A stretch of DNA of 64,000 bases from Microcebus murinus (Eukaryota; Chordata; Mammalia; Primates; Cheirogaleidae): contig NC_134115.1 of the NCBI RefSeq assembly GCF_040939455.1, positions 27,740,727-27,804,726 on the forward strand. Reading direction: 5' to 3'. Of this stretch, positions 1-14,179 are shown one piece after another (within the stretch, counting starts at the first letter, position 1; each line of letters starts with the position of its first letter). The notes beneath the pieces are model-generated. The model was not told the origin of the DNA and searched no databases. It worked only from the letters and a program-made list of their open reading frames with translations. The position numbers and the translations under genes were made by a program.

Positions 1-682
1 TCTGTTTACTGCTGAAATATCCATTATGCCAGTCAGTGTGACCCCTCAGATCCAGTGGAGGAGACGTCACCACAGTCCCAAATCCTGGACACTGTCTCTC
101 TCTGGGACCCGGCTCCCGCCAGCAGAACTTCCAGGAACACCACGCAGCCCGAGCCCACAGCGCATGTGCAAGCTGGCATGATTGCCACACACCCTCACAT
201 ATGTGTCCAGACTCTCTTTTCTCCTCCAGCCCTGCTTCTGCCAAGACATTTTTATCTAGTCCCCAGATCCTCCTGTCTATTGCCCCTTCTACAAATACTC
301 AGGAACCCCTGAAAGCTTGGACACTTGGACCACAAAAACAGCCAGAGAGACTCAGAACTTGTGTTCTGCCCTACGACCTTCCTTCCCCTGGGATGGTGGA
401 TAGAGCCAGTACCTGCTTAAAAGACAGGAAGGGAAGATGAGTGAGTATTTTAAAATGTTATCCCACCACACTAATTTAACCATCTCATAAGTAAAAACAG
501 GATGCTCCAAATAAAAATAAATCGATAGGCTCTAAGCCCGCTAGACATAATTTACATGTTTCAAAGGGATGATTATATATGAAGTAATTATGACCTGATC
601 TCATCATAATCATCTCGCAGTATGGTTACAGGAGTTTCTTAAACTCCCAGAATGGTGGTAGGTCTGGCAAATTACTCCAGAA

Positions 683-894
683 CAGCCTTGTACAATAGAA
701 TCTACTGTGATGGAACTGGTCCAGATCTACGTTGTCCTGTACTATAACTGTTAGTCACATGTGGCTACTGAGTGCTTGAGATGTGGCCGGTGTGAATGAA
801 AAACTGAATTTTTAATTTTGTCTCATTTTAACTAATTGAGATTTTAATTTAAATAGCTGCATGTCTCTAGTGGCTACTGTATTGGACAGCTCAG
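683..894. mobile_element. hAT-like MER DNA transposon remnant
   Basis: The ends form an imperfect inverted repeat: a left end with acaatag and a right end with attggacagctcag. The interior (gtcacatgtggctactgag, then an AT-rich centre, then tagtggctactgtattgg) matches a common ancient non-autonomous hAT family that I remember but cannot name with certainty. It is non-coding. Confidence 0.5.
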
Positions 895-912
895 TTTTAG
901 AATATAAAATTG

Positions 913-1030
913 ATTTAGAATGCCAACTCCATGAGAACAGGGACCACATACATCTACCTGTGTTCACTGCTGTCTCCCCAGCGTCTCAAACTGTGTCTGG
1001 CGCAGTGTAGGTGCTCATAAAATGAATTAA
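913..1030 (+). repeat. L2 3'-end fragment
   Basis: Reads like the LINE-2 3' end in sense: ctccatgagaacagggacc, then ttcactgctgtctccccag, then gtaggtgctcataaaatgaa. No coding capacity remains. Confidence 0.65.
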
Positions 1031-1429
1031 ACTCCTGGAAGCAAAGGATAGAGAATGATGTTATCCGCTTTAAACAATCAATCAAACAAACAAAAAGACT
1101 TCAGGAACTGCATATTAAAAAACTAGGAAAACCAAAGTGTCTGAAATGTCAGTGAAAATGATGAAAAGGAGTTAAGTTTTTTATAAAGGGAGTTTAAAAT
1201 TTGGATTCGATTAAATGGAGTGATTATAGATTCATGATACACATACATGCACGAGGTGGGAGGAGGAGGAAGAGAGAGAAGTGAAATCAGACAGGATCCT
1301 GGAGTTGATAAGTTCTTGAAATGGGCTTAATTTGTATTCAAGAAGAAAATTACAGCGGGGTTCAAGAAATATCCATCAAACAAGTCATTATTCTAGTATA
1401 TGTGTAGCGATTAGGCAGCCAGAAGGAAG

Positions 1430-1515
1430 AGAAGGAGGAAACGTGGGAGAGAAGGAAAAAGGAAGGGGAAGGGTAGAAAAGAAGGAAGGAAGGAGGGCAG
1501 GCAGGCAGGCTGGCC
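1430..1515. repeat. Purine-rich GA/GGA low-complexity tract
   Basis: Almost pure A/G with degenerate ggaa and aggaagg repeats, ending in ggcaggcaggcaggc. It produces the Ser/Pro- or Gly/Arg-rich open frames on both strands here, which are not genes. Confidence 0.7.
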
Positions 1516-2379
1516 ACCCGCCCTTGGTTGTTAAGGACAGCAGAGGAAGGCAAGGAGAGCTGTGTGAGCCCGGTAGTGGCGATAGATAAAGCCCATGCAG
1601 AGAGCCCTGCCAGCTCCGAGCCGTACCACGCTGGAGGTGGTTGCCATGCATCCTGTAACCACAGCCTTTCCAAAGGCACAGTGTTCTGACCAAATGCAAC
1701 GAGACAGATGGTTGATTTCCACTCAAAGCAGAGCAGACTACAGTACACCCCTTCTGAATATCCTGGCAAGACTTTAACTGATCTGTATTAACAGCAACCA
1801 ACAAATAGACTGGTCTCCACACAGGTTAACTATGAGTATTACATGGATAATCCCAGCAAAGCTCACACATTAATTGTTTTTCCTACTACGTGACAGAGTC
1901 CAAATAAGCCTGCAACCTCAATATGTAGGAGGAAGGAAGGTGCTGAAGATGTTCTGCAAGATACTGTCCAGTAGAGCGAATAGCTTCCTGCAGCTAGATT
2001 TCAGACCATGTCTGCCAACTGATGTTCGACTGAATTGCTTGGCGTTTGGCCAAATATTTGGCATCCAGAATGTCAGGCCTAAGGTTCAAGATGACTGCTT
2101 GCTTGGAAGAAGACCCCAATAACTTCAGGTCAGATGAAGAATGTTGAGTCCTCATCTTAGTGATGAACTCAATTCAAGGACATGACATCCACTGATGAGT
2201 TAAGAATAGAGGAGACTATTTCTTGACTCAGGCTGTGGTTACATAGGTTTTCATTTTACACTAGACATATAGGTCTCATGAACTCTTCTGTATATATGAT
2301 ATATCTCACAACCTAACACAAAAAGGAATAAAGGAGACATCGTGCTATCACATTTTCTAGATTCCAGTTTGAATGGGTT

Positions 2380-3140
2380 CATTCATTCGATGACATTTGC
2401 CAAGCACTTCTGTGTGCCAGGCACTGTGCTAGGAGCTGGGGTTAAAAAGACACATACTTTATTGCCTGGGCTTTGCAGAAAGTTACTGGAGAAGACTGAT
2501 GAGTAAACACATCGTGACAAATCAGTGTGATGCATATCTCCATAGAGGTGATGTATAAAGGACTTAGCTCAAAGGAAGGAACACACTTTAATTTGGCGGT
2601 AGGGCAGGGGGTACGGGGCAAAGCAGAGAAAAGTGAGGGAGGGCAAAGTGTGGTCATAGAAAGTCTCCTGGAGGTAACAGGTAAGCCGGATCATAAAGGG
2701 TATTAAGAGGTTTTCAGATAGATAATGAGAGGGCATTCTAAACAGAGACTGTTACGTTCAGAGCCTGAAAGGCGTGATAAAACACGCCCGGTGTGGGCAC
2801 GTGAGGCCAAATAGACCACACACGTGAGACTTCCTCCCTGGGCCAGCCAGGAGTGAGCCTCCAGGTTAGTTTCACGTACAAGGTACTCCTGAGCCTTCCA
2901 TACCTATCCCAGGTTAACATGTGACATGTGTCACCATATTGTCTTTGTCTGATTTCTTATGTGCAACCCCCCACTGGACTATATGCACTGTCAGCGGGTT
3001 GGGGTCAGGGTCTGTGCCCATCTTTTCCACCATTATTTGAGTGGATGAATGGAGAAGAGGTTTGAAAGGCAGATTCTCACAAAGGGCTTTATACGCCAGG
3101 CTAAGGGATTTGGATCTTTTCTTATGGGAAATTCACAGCT
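2380..3140 (-). repeat. L2 fragments, mainly antisense
   Basis: The left part reads as the reverse complement of LINE-2: cattcattcgatgacatttg, then tgtgtgccaggcactgtgct, then a graded match through aacagtaagc and gcattctaaacagagac. Another antisense piece at 3045-3140 (agggctttatacgccaggct) fits the same element. Between them, 2900-3045 looks like a short L2 3' end in the opposite orientation. Confidence 0.55.
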
Positions 3141-4104
3141 CACCTCATGTGGAGCCCCTTTCTCAGCGAAGGCTCTAGTTTATGGAATTCACGAGTGTGA
3201 CCGAGGACTGCAGAAACTGTGGCTGGAAAATATGCAGTGTGATGCTCATTTCAGGGAAACCACATAAGCCATAGAAAAGCCTTTTGTTCCAAAATGTTTT
3301 ATAGAAGAGGAGTAGCAAGCTTCACTTTTAAGAGTCAAAACATCCCCTGAACAGGTTAAACCTGCTGACTCTTCTCCCCTTAGTGAAATATTATAATCTT
3401 TCCTCTCAACCCCCCAAATAGCTGAAATCAGCACCCAAGGAAGGAGCTTTGACCTGTGCACAGGTACTGTGGAAGCTGGTGGCGCAGGCTGGGGGAGTGG
3501 ACTTTGAGCAGCCGGAGGCCACAGGAGGCCACCGAGTGTCTGGAGGGCAGGGAAAGGGAGACAGCGAGTGGGGAGGCTTGAGAAATAGACGTGGTGGCAG
3601 AAACGACTTTGCCTACATTGCACTTTTGCCAAGGGTCCTGGCAGATGGCCAGCTGGCCTCCAAACACCACCTTCTACGCTGCCTGCAATAAGCTCTGATG
3701 CCTGGACTTAAATATCAGGATGACTTGAAGTTCCAGAGGCCCCAGGCTCCCTTGGTTCGATCTACAACACACAGCTTCCTGACTGCAGCCAGGTTTCCCC
3801 TCCTCTACGTGCCGTCTCCCCCTTTCTGGAAGACTCACAGAGGTGCAGAGGAGAGAAAGGAAGACAGAGGAGAGGCGTTAACACATCCATGTCCCACCTT
3901 CTCTTACCTTTTCCATTTTTATCGTTGGCTCATCCACATCAAAATGCTATTCTGTAGGAAATTCAAGGGTCTGAAATGCCCCCAGGACAGACAAGAGAAG
4001 CTGGAGTGTTCTCAAAGAGGCTTTCTTGTGACCACAAAATAATCTCTTGCAATTAAGGTCTCCCTCACTGGCTCTCACCTAGGGGCTCATCCCCAACTTC
4101 TACC

Positions 4105-4275
4105 CAGCAAGGAGACATTTGACATCGCTAGGAAGTATTTTGGTTGCCACAGCTCAGGGGATGCTAATGGCATCTCGTGGTGGAGACACAGGACAGCCTC
4201 TGCAAACAGTGACATCGCCAACCCTAAGTGTCAGTGCGCGGAGAGCGAGGAAACCTGGCCCATCGGAATTCAAAA
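4105..4275 (+). mobile_element. MER20-like hAT-Charlie remnant
   Basis: Matches the remembered MER20 order: ggagacatttgacatcgcta, ttttggttgccacagctca, gatgctaatggcatctcgtg, acaggacagcc, then cctaagtgtcagtgc. It is diverged and shortened inside. Non-autonomous and non-coding. Confidence 0.55.
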
Positions 4276-4725
4276 TTCAACTCCTTATTGTTGCTTCTCA
4301 AAGAAAAATGTCACGATGCAGTGGCCTCAACATGTAAAAAGTCGTAAAGGACAGACAAGAAAAGGCTTCAACTCCTCACAAACTAAATCCAGGCACACAG
4401 AGTGGCCACACGTCCCCATTTAGCATCCCTGTCCAAGTCCCCCAGCACCTCCCTCTGCTCTGCTCACTCTCTCTTCGGACCAAAGACCAAGTTAGGGCAT
4501 CGTGCAGTGATGGCATCTGAATGGTCAATGTGGCAAATACCAATAGGTCCTGTCACATGCTCTTGGGCACAGTTTTGATAGAATAAATCCAGCTGTCATT
4601 ACTGTGAAGAATGAGAAGGACCCAGAGGCCCTCATCCATTCGGAATTCACAAGTATTTTGCTGATCCAAGTGGAATCTAGCAAACTACAAAACTTCCCTT
4701 CCAAGTTTGTATAGACTTTTCTTTT

Positions 4726-4770
4726 TCCTTTTTTTTTTCTTTCTTTCTTTATTTTTTTTTTTTTTTTATA
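4726..4770. repeat. T-rich tract
   Basis: Runs of T broken by single C or A. It encodes the poly-Phe or poly-Lys open frames seen on each strand, which I rejected as genes. No Alu body is attached on either side. Confidence 0.8.
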
Positions 4771-5489
4771 GAAAAGCATCATCATTCATTGACAAAGAAA
4801 GTGGTGGGAGTGATTTCAGACATCCTAGTGAATCGGTCCAGTCAATCCAGCTCATCAATTGGAGTGAAACAGACTCAATAGTTATATTTACTGACCAACT
4901 TAATGCCACTGGGCCAAATTTCAAAACGGTTTTTAAACATTCACTGGAGCCAGTATGTCTCCCCTGAGTAGACCGTTGGCTAGCTTTGCAAAATCCCAGT
5001 CCCTGAGGCAAAGGGATGAAGTCTGTTGCATGCCCTTTTTAATATTCTGAACAAGGACTTCAGAAGTAAAATGTCACTGTGAACTGAATGGTTACAGTAC
5101 TGTTACAGGAAAGCCAGTTGCTGACAAGTACTTCAAAGTCACTGAGGCCACCTGAGGAACATAATGTTCAGCCACCGAAGGAACTGTATATGGTGCATGC
5201 GGTTCTATTCTCTACAGCAAGTAATTGAATATACAGGGCGGGGGACACCTCTATCAAACAGGTCAGGCGCTAAAAGACTGGATTATTTTCAGTGGATTTA
5301 AGATTATAAACCCTATCAGGAGTCTACAGAAGGTAGCCAAGTGCTGGAAATGTCACTGCTTTTTGCAAAACGTACAGCAGTTGTACTTAAGCACCTCGTA
5401 TTGAATATAGGGAGGCCCGAGTTCTCCATTATCTAGTGTGTTACAAAGGCCTCATCTTGGGTTTCTTGAGTTTCTTCTGACATTTCTAG

Positions 5490-5700
5490 GAAAAAGAAGT
5501 CAATTAACATTTGTTAAGATCCTATTACAGTGGCTGGCACCAGGCCAGGCACATGACACACTGTGACTCATCAGTTCCAATTTGCTGTTGATGTACATAA
5601 AGAGCAGAGGCGAAAGAACTTGCTCACAGCAGCACACAGCCACAAAGCAGCAGAGGCTGCACTAGAACCCAGGCCATCTAACTCCTGGGCCCGTGCTCTT
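5490..5700 (+). repeat. MIR-like fragment
   Basis: Weak MIR/L2-type signature: ggctggcaccaggccaggca, then cttgctcacagcagcacaca, then cagaggctgcactagaaccc, as expected of a diverged MIR core and tail. Confidence 0.4.
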
Positions 5701-5794
5701 AATTCCTGGGTTGTATAACAGAGGGCTGCTTCCATCTGACTCCAGAGACTTGCTCTCTTCTCTGCACCTCCCTGAGGTACCTGGACCATATCAT

Positions 5795-6260
5795 GCATTT
5801 ATTTACTCAGCAACCCCTTATCAAGTGCCCCACTGGTCTCTAGTGAGAAGGCCATAACAAGAAATGCCTTGGCATTCCATTCACAGTGGTTACCGTCTAC
5901 TGGGGGTGCAGGGGGTGGGCGCAGGAAGGAGATAGACAATAAGTAAATAAATAAACAATACATTTTGGGGTGGTAAAAACTTCCATGAAGAAAATAAATC
6001 AGACTAGTAGAATAGGGAGTTCACGGAATGAGGAGTTAAGGGTACAATTTTATGGTCAATGAAAGGCCTTGAGGAGATAACATTGAGTTGAAAAAATGTT
6101 TAACATTGAGTTAAAAAATGAAAACAGGTGTGACAAGAGCTGGGGAAAGAGCATTCCAGACAGAGAGAACAGCAAGGGCAAAAGCCTCGTGGTAAGAATG
6201 ATCTAGAAGTGTTTGACTAGGATCAAAAAGAATGCCAGTGTGTCTGGTATTTAAGATCTA
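5795..6260 (-). repeat. L2 fragment, antisense
   Basis: Reverse-complement LINE-2 3' region: tttatttactcagcaacccc, gagatagacaataagtaaat, then gagcattccagacagagaga and aacagcaagggcaaaagcct. Long and collinear but diverged. Confidence 0.65.
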
Positions 6261-7059
6261 CAGCAGCTAAAGTTGGTATAACATGTCATATGTTCAAATA
6301 TGTGGTTTAATTTTAAATTAGGACTGGATTTAAGGACAGAATTAGCAACTCTGCAACTATTAAGGAAAGAGCACACCACCGTAGTAGGGTAGAGGGAGGG
6401 TAGAGAACCACCCGGAAGCCAGCAGTTTCCAGTACCAGGAAGGGAGTTGGCTCCACTGCTGGAGCCTTCCAGCGGCCCCCCAGGAGGTTTTTATGGCATT
6501 GAGATAGTGACACCTTGGATAGTCTCAGAAGCACCCAGCATGGATGAATTAGACACTATAGCATGAAAAATACACCGTACCTCCCAGGAGGAGATTCATC
6601 TGTCTCTACAAGTACGTCGAAATGGCATCCATCACAAAAACTGTGAGCATCTTGGTAATGCAAACAAGAATGTAGCATTTGCAGATGAGATATGGCCCAT
6701 TGGTGGGTCAGAAAATTACAAATTGGGAAGAGGCAGCTAAAAAGTGTTAGCCCCAAGATGTCAGCAGCACTGCACAGCATATAACATACTCAGGGGGAAA
6801 AAATCTTGCAGAAGAGTTTGCTTTTGGAAGGCATCGCTAATCCAATAGCAGTTCATAGTTGTGGCGTGCCTGGTGTGGGTAGAGAACTCAGTTAAAAATG
6901 GTTTGAGATTCTTTTGTAGTTCATAAGCGTGGTGATTGGGATTTCGCATGTCTGCGTGAGATGTGCCTCCCCCAGGCCTTGTTACCACGTCAGCACATTT
7001 CCTGTCTGACGTGGAATAAAAAGGAAAACAAAAAACAAAACAAAGAATGGTTTGAGTTA

Positions 7060-7225
7060 GTGTGACAGGGACAGCCCACGACAGAGCCAAGAGTCAGGCA
7101 CCGAATCCCAGTTCTGTCATCTCTGTTACCCGAGTGACCTTGTGGAAGTTGCTGGTACTCTCTGTTCTTCAGTATTCTTAACAGATTGGGGACAGTAAGG
7201 AGGTCTGCCTTGGTGCGCCTCCCAC
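7060..7225 (-). repeat. MIR fragment, antisense
   Basis: Order fits an antisense MIR: gaatcccagttctgtcatc, gagtgaccttgtggaagttg, then ctgttcttcagtattctt and ggggacagtaa. Confidence 0.5.
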
Positions 7226-7867
7226 GCAGGAACACTGCTAAGAAAAAGAGCAATTCCTTCCCGAATGAGTATGATAAGCCCAAGAAATACAGGAGATCAT
7301 GCATATTATTATTTGTGATGAAGCTAAAATCTGCATTATTGTCAGGTTGTGATGTATTCAAAGCAAAACATTAATAAATATAACAGCCCTGGTGATATGC
7401 AGATGTGCCAAATTAATGAAAGTGATACCCAATAGACCAAAGTTTGGGAAAGAGTGAAACAAAAGGCACAATGTCAAGGGCTACTCAGAGATCAGGTGAT
7501 ATTGGTGGTAACAGTGGAAGGATGAAGTGGAGGCATCTGTAGGGTTGAGCCCAGTAAAATTGAAATTTGCAATGCTATTGTTTCTTCCAGACCATTCCAG
7601 CAGGGAAGCCAGCTCCAGAGAGATGCAGGAGCCTTCACGAGTCCACATAGTGAGGTGCCTTCTAGGTGCCCCTACTCCATAGTTCAAAGCCAAGACCATT
7701 GAAACAACTAAGCCAAAACAAGCAGTCTCAAATAGCATGCTTCTCTCTCTCCATAGCAAAATAGAAGCGAGGTATTATGCTGCTGCTCCTTATGAAAAGT
7801 CATTACTGTGTTTCCCCCACTGTGTCAGCCTTCCAGCCAGCCTGAAAGTCATTCCGGGCAGCTAACC

Positions 7868-8450
7868 CAATCATTCATCCATTCATGGATTCAGCAAATA
7901 TTTGGAACCTACTCTGTGCAGGCACCATTGCTGTGTACAGGGGGTTTAGTGATGAGTATAACTGACGAAGCTCCTGGCTCCTTGGGAGCTCACAGCGTAG
8001 TGGAGGCATCGGATATCAAACCTAGAATCACACATCCAAATACTTAATCATAAGCTCTGATGAGTGTGTGATCAAGAAATACAGAGTGCTACGAGAACAT
8101 CTAGCAAGGAGAGACATACTGGGGACTCAGAGACAGGCTCTCTAAGCAAGTGACTTTTAAGCCAAGCAATGCAGAATAAGCAGGAGTTTGCCAGGCAAAA
8201 GGTAAGAGAATAGCTCAGGGAGGGAAAACAGTCCGTGCCAAGGCCCTGAGGCAGTAGGGAGGGTAATTCCTCCTGCCAGTAACTGAGTGAAGACCAGCAG
8301 GGTGGACGCATAATGTGCGAGGGAGAAAATGGTATGGAATAAAGCTGGAGAGGCAGATGAGGGCCAGGGTGCGCAAGGCCTTGAAAGGATTTAAATGATC
8401 TCCTACATTCCATGGGAAGCCTGGGAAGGATTTTGTGCAGGAATTGAGTT
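7868..8450 (-). repeat. L2 fragment, antisense
   Basis: Antisense LINE-2: attcagcaaatatttggaac, gagctcacagcgtagtggag, gtgccaaggccctgaggcag, caaggccttgaaaggattta, then gaagcctgggaaggatttt. One of the longest L2 pieces here. It gives short antisense open frames with no family match. Confidence 0.65.
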
Positions 8451-8515
8451 GGTGGTTGTGTTGGTGGTGGTGATGGTGCGTGTGTGTGCGTGCTTGTGTA
8501 AATGTGTGCATGTGA
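8446..8515. repeat. GT/GGT-rich simple repeat
   Basis: Degenerate tggtgg and tgtg units on the + strand. The antisense His/Thr-rich open frame (HTHTHHHHHQ) is produced by this tract and is not a gene. Confidence 0.75.
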
Positions 8516-8702
8516 CATGAATCGCATGGTTTTACCTACATTTCAGCATCAATCCAAGGGTTACCAGTAGGGACTTTTGAGGGTTCGACACACACCAGAT
8601 ACTGTAGATTAGGAGCTGGCAGTTCAGTTCGCCCTAATGGCGAACATGGGCCTGAGCCCAGCTTCTGGCTATGAGATAAAGTGATTAGATTTAAGTTATA
8701 CC

Positions 8703-8905
8703 AGTGGTAGTCTTAACTGGGGCACAGCACGGCCTCCTGATTTGGGAAATTTTATCTTGGAAATTCGAGGGGTGTTTTTGCTTGCCCTCCCTGACTGGGG
8801 GTGGGGCGCCACTGGCATTGAGTCGCCAGGGCCCAAGTCGTTGTGTGTGTCCTGCAGTGCAGGGGACACTCCCACAGTGAAGCGCTGTTCTCCGTCCACA
8901 CAGCT
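8703..8905 (+). mobile_element. MER20-like hAT remnant
   Basis: Starts with cagtggtagtcttaactggg, a TIR-like end, and continues tgactgggggtggggcgcca, ctggcattgagtcgccaggg and gcaggggacactcccacag, in the order expected for MER20. The right end is degraded. Confidence 0.5.
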
Positions 8906-10004
8906 TTACAGAGTCCCAGCAGAGATTCATGTAGGTGAAAAACCTGGTTATAATTATCTGAGCCTAACTCCACTTTACTTTTAAGATGCACAATATTTTT
9001 GCATGTTTTTAATAAGCCGTGAATTTTTCCAGGGATGAAACCACCATGAAAATTGAGGGAGAAGGTATTTTGTTTGCTTTGGGGCTTTCCCACGGGTTGT
9101 TTGCCATCTCAGAAAATCAACTCACCAATGACAATGCTCCTCCTTGTATTGGAGCCTTGTGTCCTACTGCATTTGTGTCTGTCTTATCCATGGGAACTCT
9201 TCATTTAAGTGTAGGCATCTGACCACTTCACTAGGGCTTGTGGAATAGTCGTGCCTGAGATTCTGTATATTGAAATAGATATTTTATTATAAATCATATT
9301 CCTTTTATTTCTCCTGTATATTAAAACTAGGACATCATATTGATTTTTTTCTGTGATTATGTGTACAGGTAAATTATACCATCTACAAATTTCATTTCAG
9401 AAGAGGGAAGGAGGCAGTAGAAAATATTTATTATGAGAAAGATGTGTTGGGTCTGATAAGATTGAAAACAACTGAACAAGCCTGTTTAATGCTTCCAAGT
9501 GCTGCAATTTTAGGAATCTAGCTACTTATTATCTTTGGATAGTCTCTTGGTAACTTTAACATATGAGAATTCTGTGCAAAATTTTCTATTTGTTAAATAA
9601 TGCAGAAAGTTATCAAGACTAATATTACCAGTGAGGAGTCATCTTGGTATAATTTACAGGCTGCTATGACACAATGAGAAAGGCATTTCAACTTTGTGAT
9701 GTTCTTCCCCAAAACCCATTATCCCAGTCTAATCACAAGAAGAAAAAAAAATAATCAAACTAACTCAAAATGAGTGACATTCTGCAAAATATCTGACCAG
9801 TACTCCTCAAGACCATCAATGTCATAAAAAACAAGGGGAGCCTGAGACATTGTCACAAACCAGAGGAGACTAAGGAGACATGATAATAAAATGCAGTGTG
9901 GGATCTGGGAAGACAGGAAGGATTTTAGTGGAAAACTAATGAAATTTTAAGCTAGTCTGGAGTTTAGTTAATAGTCACGTAAGAATAGTAATGCACAAAT
10001 GTAA

Positions 10005-10474
<470 letters not shown>

Positions 10475-10904
10475 TTAAGTTTTCTTAAAGTCTGGTTTAA
10501 AAAAAAAAAAGCATGGGAAAACAGTAGGAATCCCACCTTTGAACATAACTTAAGAAATTTTTCTAAAGATATAAAATCACTATCACATGAAAAGACAATG
10601 AAGGTGAAAGAAATGTTGTATCTTTCCTGAGCTCTCAGGCTCCAGGGTCAATATACAAAGAAGACAAGGACAACACACAACTGCTGCCAGCTAACCCAAG
10701 GCGTCAGGTCCCCAGGGAGCACACAAATGCCAAGGGATGTGGCGGACACAGAGTGGGCGGCCAATCAGAAGAGCTGAGCCAGGCTATGAGGAGCAGAGGG
10801 ACATTGCAGGCAACACAGAAAGGCTGATTGACAGAAGCAAAAAGGGATTAATAAACAAGCTATTCTTGGGAAAAGTTTGTCAGGCAGCGATGAGATGTGA
10901 GGGT

Positions 10905-11275
10905 AATAAAAATAACAATAGCAAATAGCTAAATAGCACTTTCTACATATCAAGCACTGTCCTGTATGTTTTACGGCTGCTAACTCATTTAATCCCCACA
11001 ATAATCCAATCAGATAGGATTATTGCCCTGCGTTTAATGGGTAAGGAAACTGAAGCACAGAGAAAGAATATGACCTATGCATTATATGGAACCCTCTGAA
11101 ATTGCCATTTTTGTAAGTCAACAGTGGTCTATTCTCGGAAAGTTCATATAGTTCATATTTAACCTGATCAGAAACTTGCCTAAGGTACACAGTTATTTGA
11201 GAGGCAGAGCTGGACTCTGAACCCTGGCAGCTGGCTCAGAAGCCTGGGGTCTGAGCCTTTAAGCTATGGGGCCTC
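10905..11275 (+). repeat. MIR fragment
   Basis: MIR in sense: agcactttctacatatcaag, actcatttaatccccacaat, gtaaggaaactgaagcacag, then acacagttatttgagaggca and gactctgaaccctggcagct. An extra unrelated segment of about 100 nt appears to split it near 11070-11160. Confidence 0.65.
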
Positions 11276-11284
11276 CCACAGAAA

Positions 11285-11500
11285 TGTCCAGGACTTACTG
11301 AGTGCTCCCTGCACGGCAGGCACCGTGCTAAAGCCTTACGTATATCATCAACAATTCATTTATCTTCATAGCAGCACTCTTAAAGTGGCCGTGTGATTAT
11401 CACCTAATTTATACTTGGAAAGACTAAGGCTTACAGAGCTACTATAAATGGCAGAGCTGAGGTTTGAACCTACCTCCACTGGTTCCAGAGCCTGGGACCC
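11285..11500 (+). repeat. MIR fragment
   Basis: A second sense MIR directly after the first: gacttactgagtgctccctg, caggcaccgtgctaaagcct, gactaaggcttacagagcta, gaggtttgaacctacctcca. Confidence 0.65.
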
Positions 11501-13440
11501 GTGTTCTCTGTCTCTTGTGTGTTGATAGGTCTGGCAGAATGTGGGCTGAGACAAGCTTTTGCTGGAGACCAACAGTCTGGAGAGGAGAGACTTTTCTGCC
11601 AAACCTTCAAACAGACGCTCTGGGCTTTCCATTTGGTAGGACACATGGGGGAGACATTTTCTGGCCAGTCGAAAATGACTGATACTGTTATTCAGGTGGA
11701 ATAGAACATTTACTTCATAATCGCTTCAAAAATAAGGGTGAAAAAATAAAAAAAAAATGAGCAAGGAAATGAAAGAGAGAAAGAAAGACAATAAAGTAAA
11801 AGGAAAGAAAAGGAATGGGAAAGATTGGAAGATAGGCTATCAAAGGTATTTCAAGTGTTCCCGTCCTGGAGATATTTGGAATCAGTATTGTATTTTATTT
11901 ACAATTAAAATAGTTTTTCCCTACTCTCAAATGATTTGCTGACCATTCAATGGACATTCAGTACCTGGATCTGTTTTCTCCGGTAGTTAAGGGGTCATGT
12001 CATAATGGCCCAATATTCAATCTACTTAATTTAGCCCAAGATTCTCTTAGGTAGAGAGAAAAAAATAGTGACTGTTGCTCTCTCAGCAAATCTACTTTTA
12101 AAAATATCATCTAATAAAAAGAACCCAAATTTTACTAAAGTACCAAGTATTAATAAATCTGAATTATAAATTTAAAAATGCAATTCCATTATTTTTACAT
12201 GTGTACAATATCTTAAGCTAGACTAGCTATGGATTGCCCAACAAGAAGATTCTACAAAAATACAGAGTCCCAGAGTCTAAAGTAACTCCACTCTTGAGCA
12301 CAAAGTATTTCAGACTAACATAGGCACACAAAGATGGAAGTAACCTTAAATTTATCTCTTTACATCTCAAAATAGAGCAAATAAATTGCTCGTGCACCAA
12401 CATTCTGGGTCAGTTCCATGGAAACATACCTTAGACTAGAGATAGACCTAAACAAAGCAGAAGCAAAAATACATCAATTAATCAATTACATGAAAAGAAT
12501 CCTGCAGTGAAGATAATATTGGCACTGCTCTGCCCACCTGGCCCTGTATACCTGCTGTTGTTATTAGAATTCTATGACAGCAAATCCATCTTCTCTTGGA
12601 TTTTGAAAGCCATAAACATGATTGTGAACATCCATTTTTTTTTTACTAAGTCTGAACTGGACACATGGGAACATCTTGATTGATCTCAGATGCTGACACA
12701 TAGATTCTACCAATTGATAAAGCCAAATCCCTTTGCTTGATATTCCTAAACTCAACGTCTGGTTCCTGTTATAATCTGGGACCAGTTGGAGCAGTGCATA
12801 TCCATGGCAACCGTTGATATAACTGGTTCTTTCAATCACCTAGTAACATGAAATAATAGGCCATTCTTTGTGACACACAGCAAAACAAGATTTTGTTTTG
12901 TTCATTGCTTGTATAAGCTTTATTTTATGCTTGTCCTTAACCTCTTCTTAACAGGGATCCTACTGCAAACCCAACCCTACTATGCTAAATGACACTGCCG
13001 GCCAGGGTATGTGCAAATAGCTATGATTAAGCAGGCTGCTTACTCTTGGGCCCATGTACACTGTCTAGTGAAATGGAAAGGTCTCCGTTTCCATGGATTA
13101 AAAACAGACTCCGGACAAACAAGACCTGAAGAGGACTTATACTGAGCTTTGAGGCTATGGCATGAATCACCTTGTCCAACACACTATAAATGGTACTTCC
13201 CAGCCTGAAATTGTTTATGCCCCTTCCAAAGAGTATCACTTTACTCATTTCCAAAGGAATTATTGGACAATAGTTAAAATGAAGACTGGGTTTTTTAGTT
13301 TCTTTCATTATGTTCGTGGTGATAAGTTTTCCATTTAAATAGACTATATTGTCAACATACAGGTATTCCCAAAGTAAGCATGTTGGCCAAAATCACTTAC
13401 GGTCAAACTCACCCTCAAAAGCCTTTAAAACATGGAAAGA

Positions 13441-13851
<411 letters not shown>

Positions 13852-13886
13852 CTAAATGCAGGGATCTGGACATCCAAACCCTTATG

Positions 13887-14146
13887 CCAGCTGAGTGCTA
13901 TGGCTCATGTTTGTGATCCCAGCACTTTGGGAGGTGAGACTCAACTCTACAAAAAAATGTAAAATCAACCAGGTGTATTGGCACATGCTTATAGTTCTAA
14001 CTACTGGGAAGGCTGAGGCAAGAGAATTGCTTGAGCCCAGGAATTTGAGGTTGTAGTGAGCTATGATCGTATACTGCACACTCCAGCCTGGGCAACAGAG
14101 CAAGACTTCACATCTAAATAAATACATACATAAATAAATAAATAAA
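13887..14146 (+). mobile_element. Old diverged Alu, internally deleted
   Basis: ccagctgagtgctatggctc, cagcactttgggaggtgaga, then a jump into ctctacaaaaaaatgtaaaa, so much of the left arm is missing. The right arm is intact but diverged and ends in an aaata-rich tail. The wording (cagcactttgggagg) is of the older AluJ kind, unlike the lemur-type copies nearby. Confidence 0.85.
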
Positions 14147-14179
14147 CTTTCTGCCTTTAAAATAACCTCAAACTCCTCA

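Noticed and set aside
1362..1822. Overlapping antisense open frames of 135 and 144 codons
   Set aside because: They cross the purine-rich tract, overlap each other in different frames and match no family; low-complexity artefacts.
12564..13308. Two antisense open frames of about 90 codons each in a stretch without named repeats
   Set aside because: No protein family recognised, no shared frame and no splice structure; probably chance or an eroded repeat.
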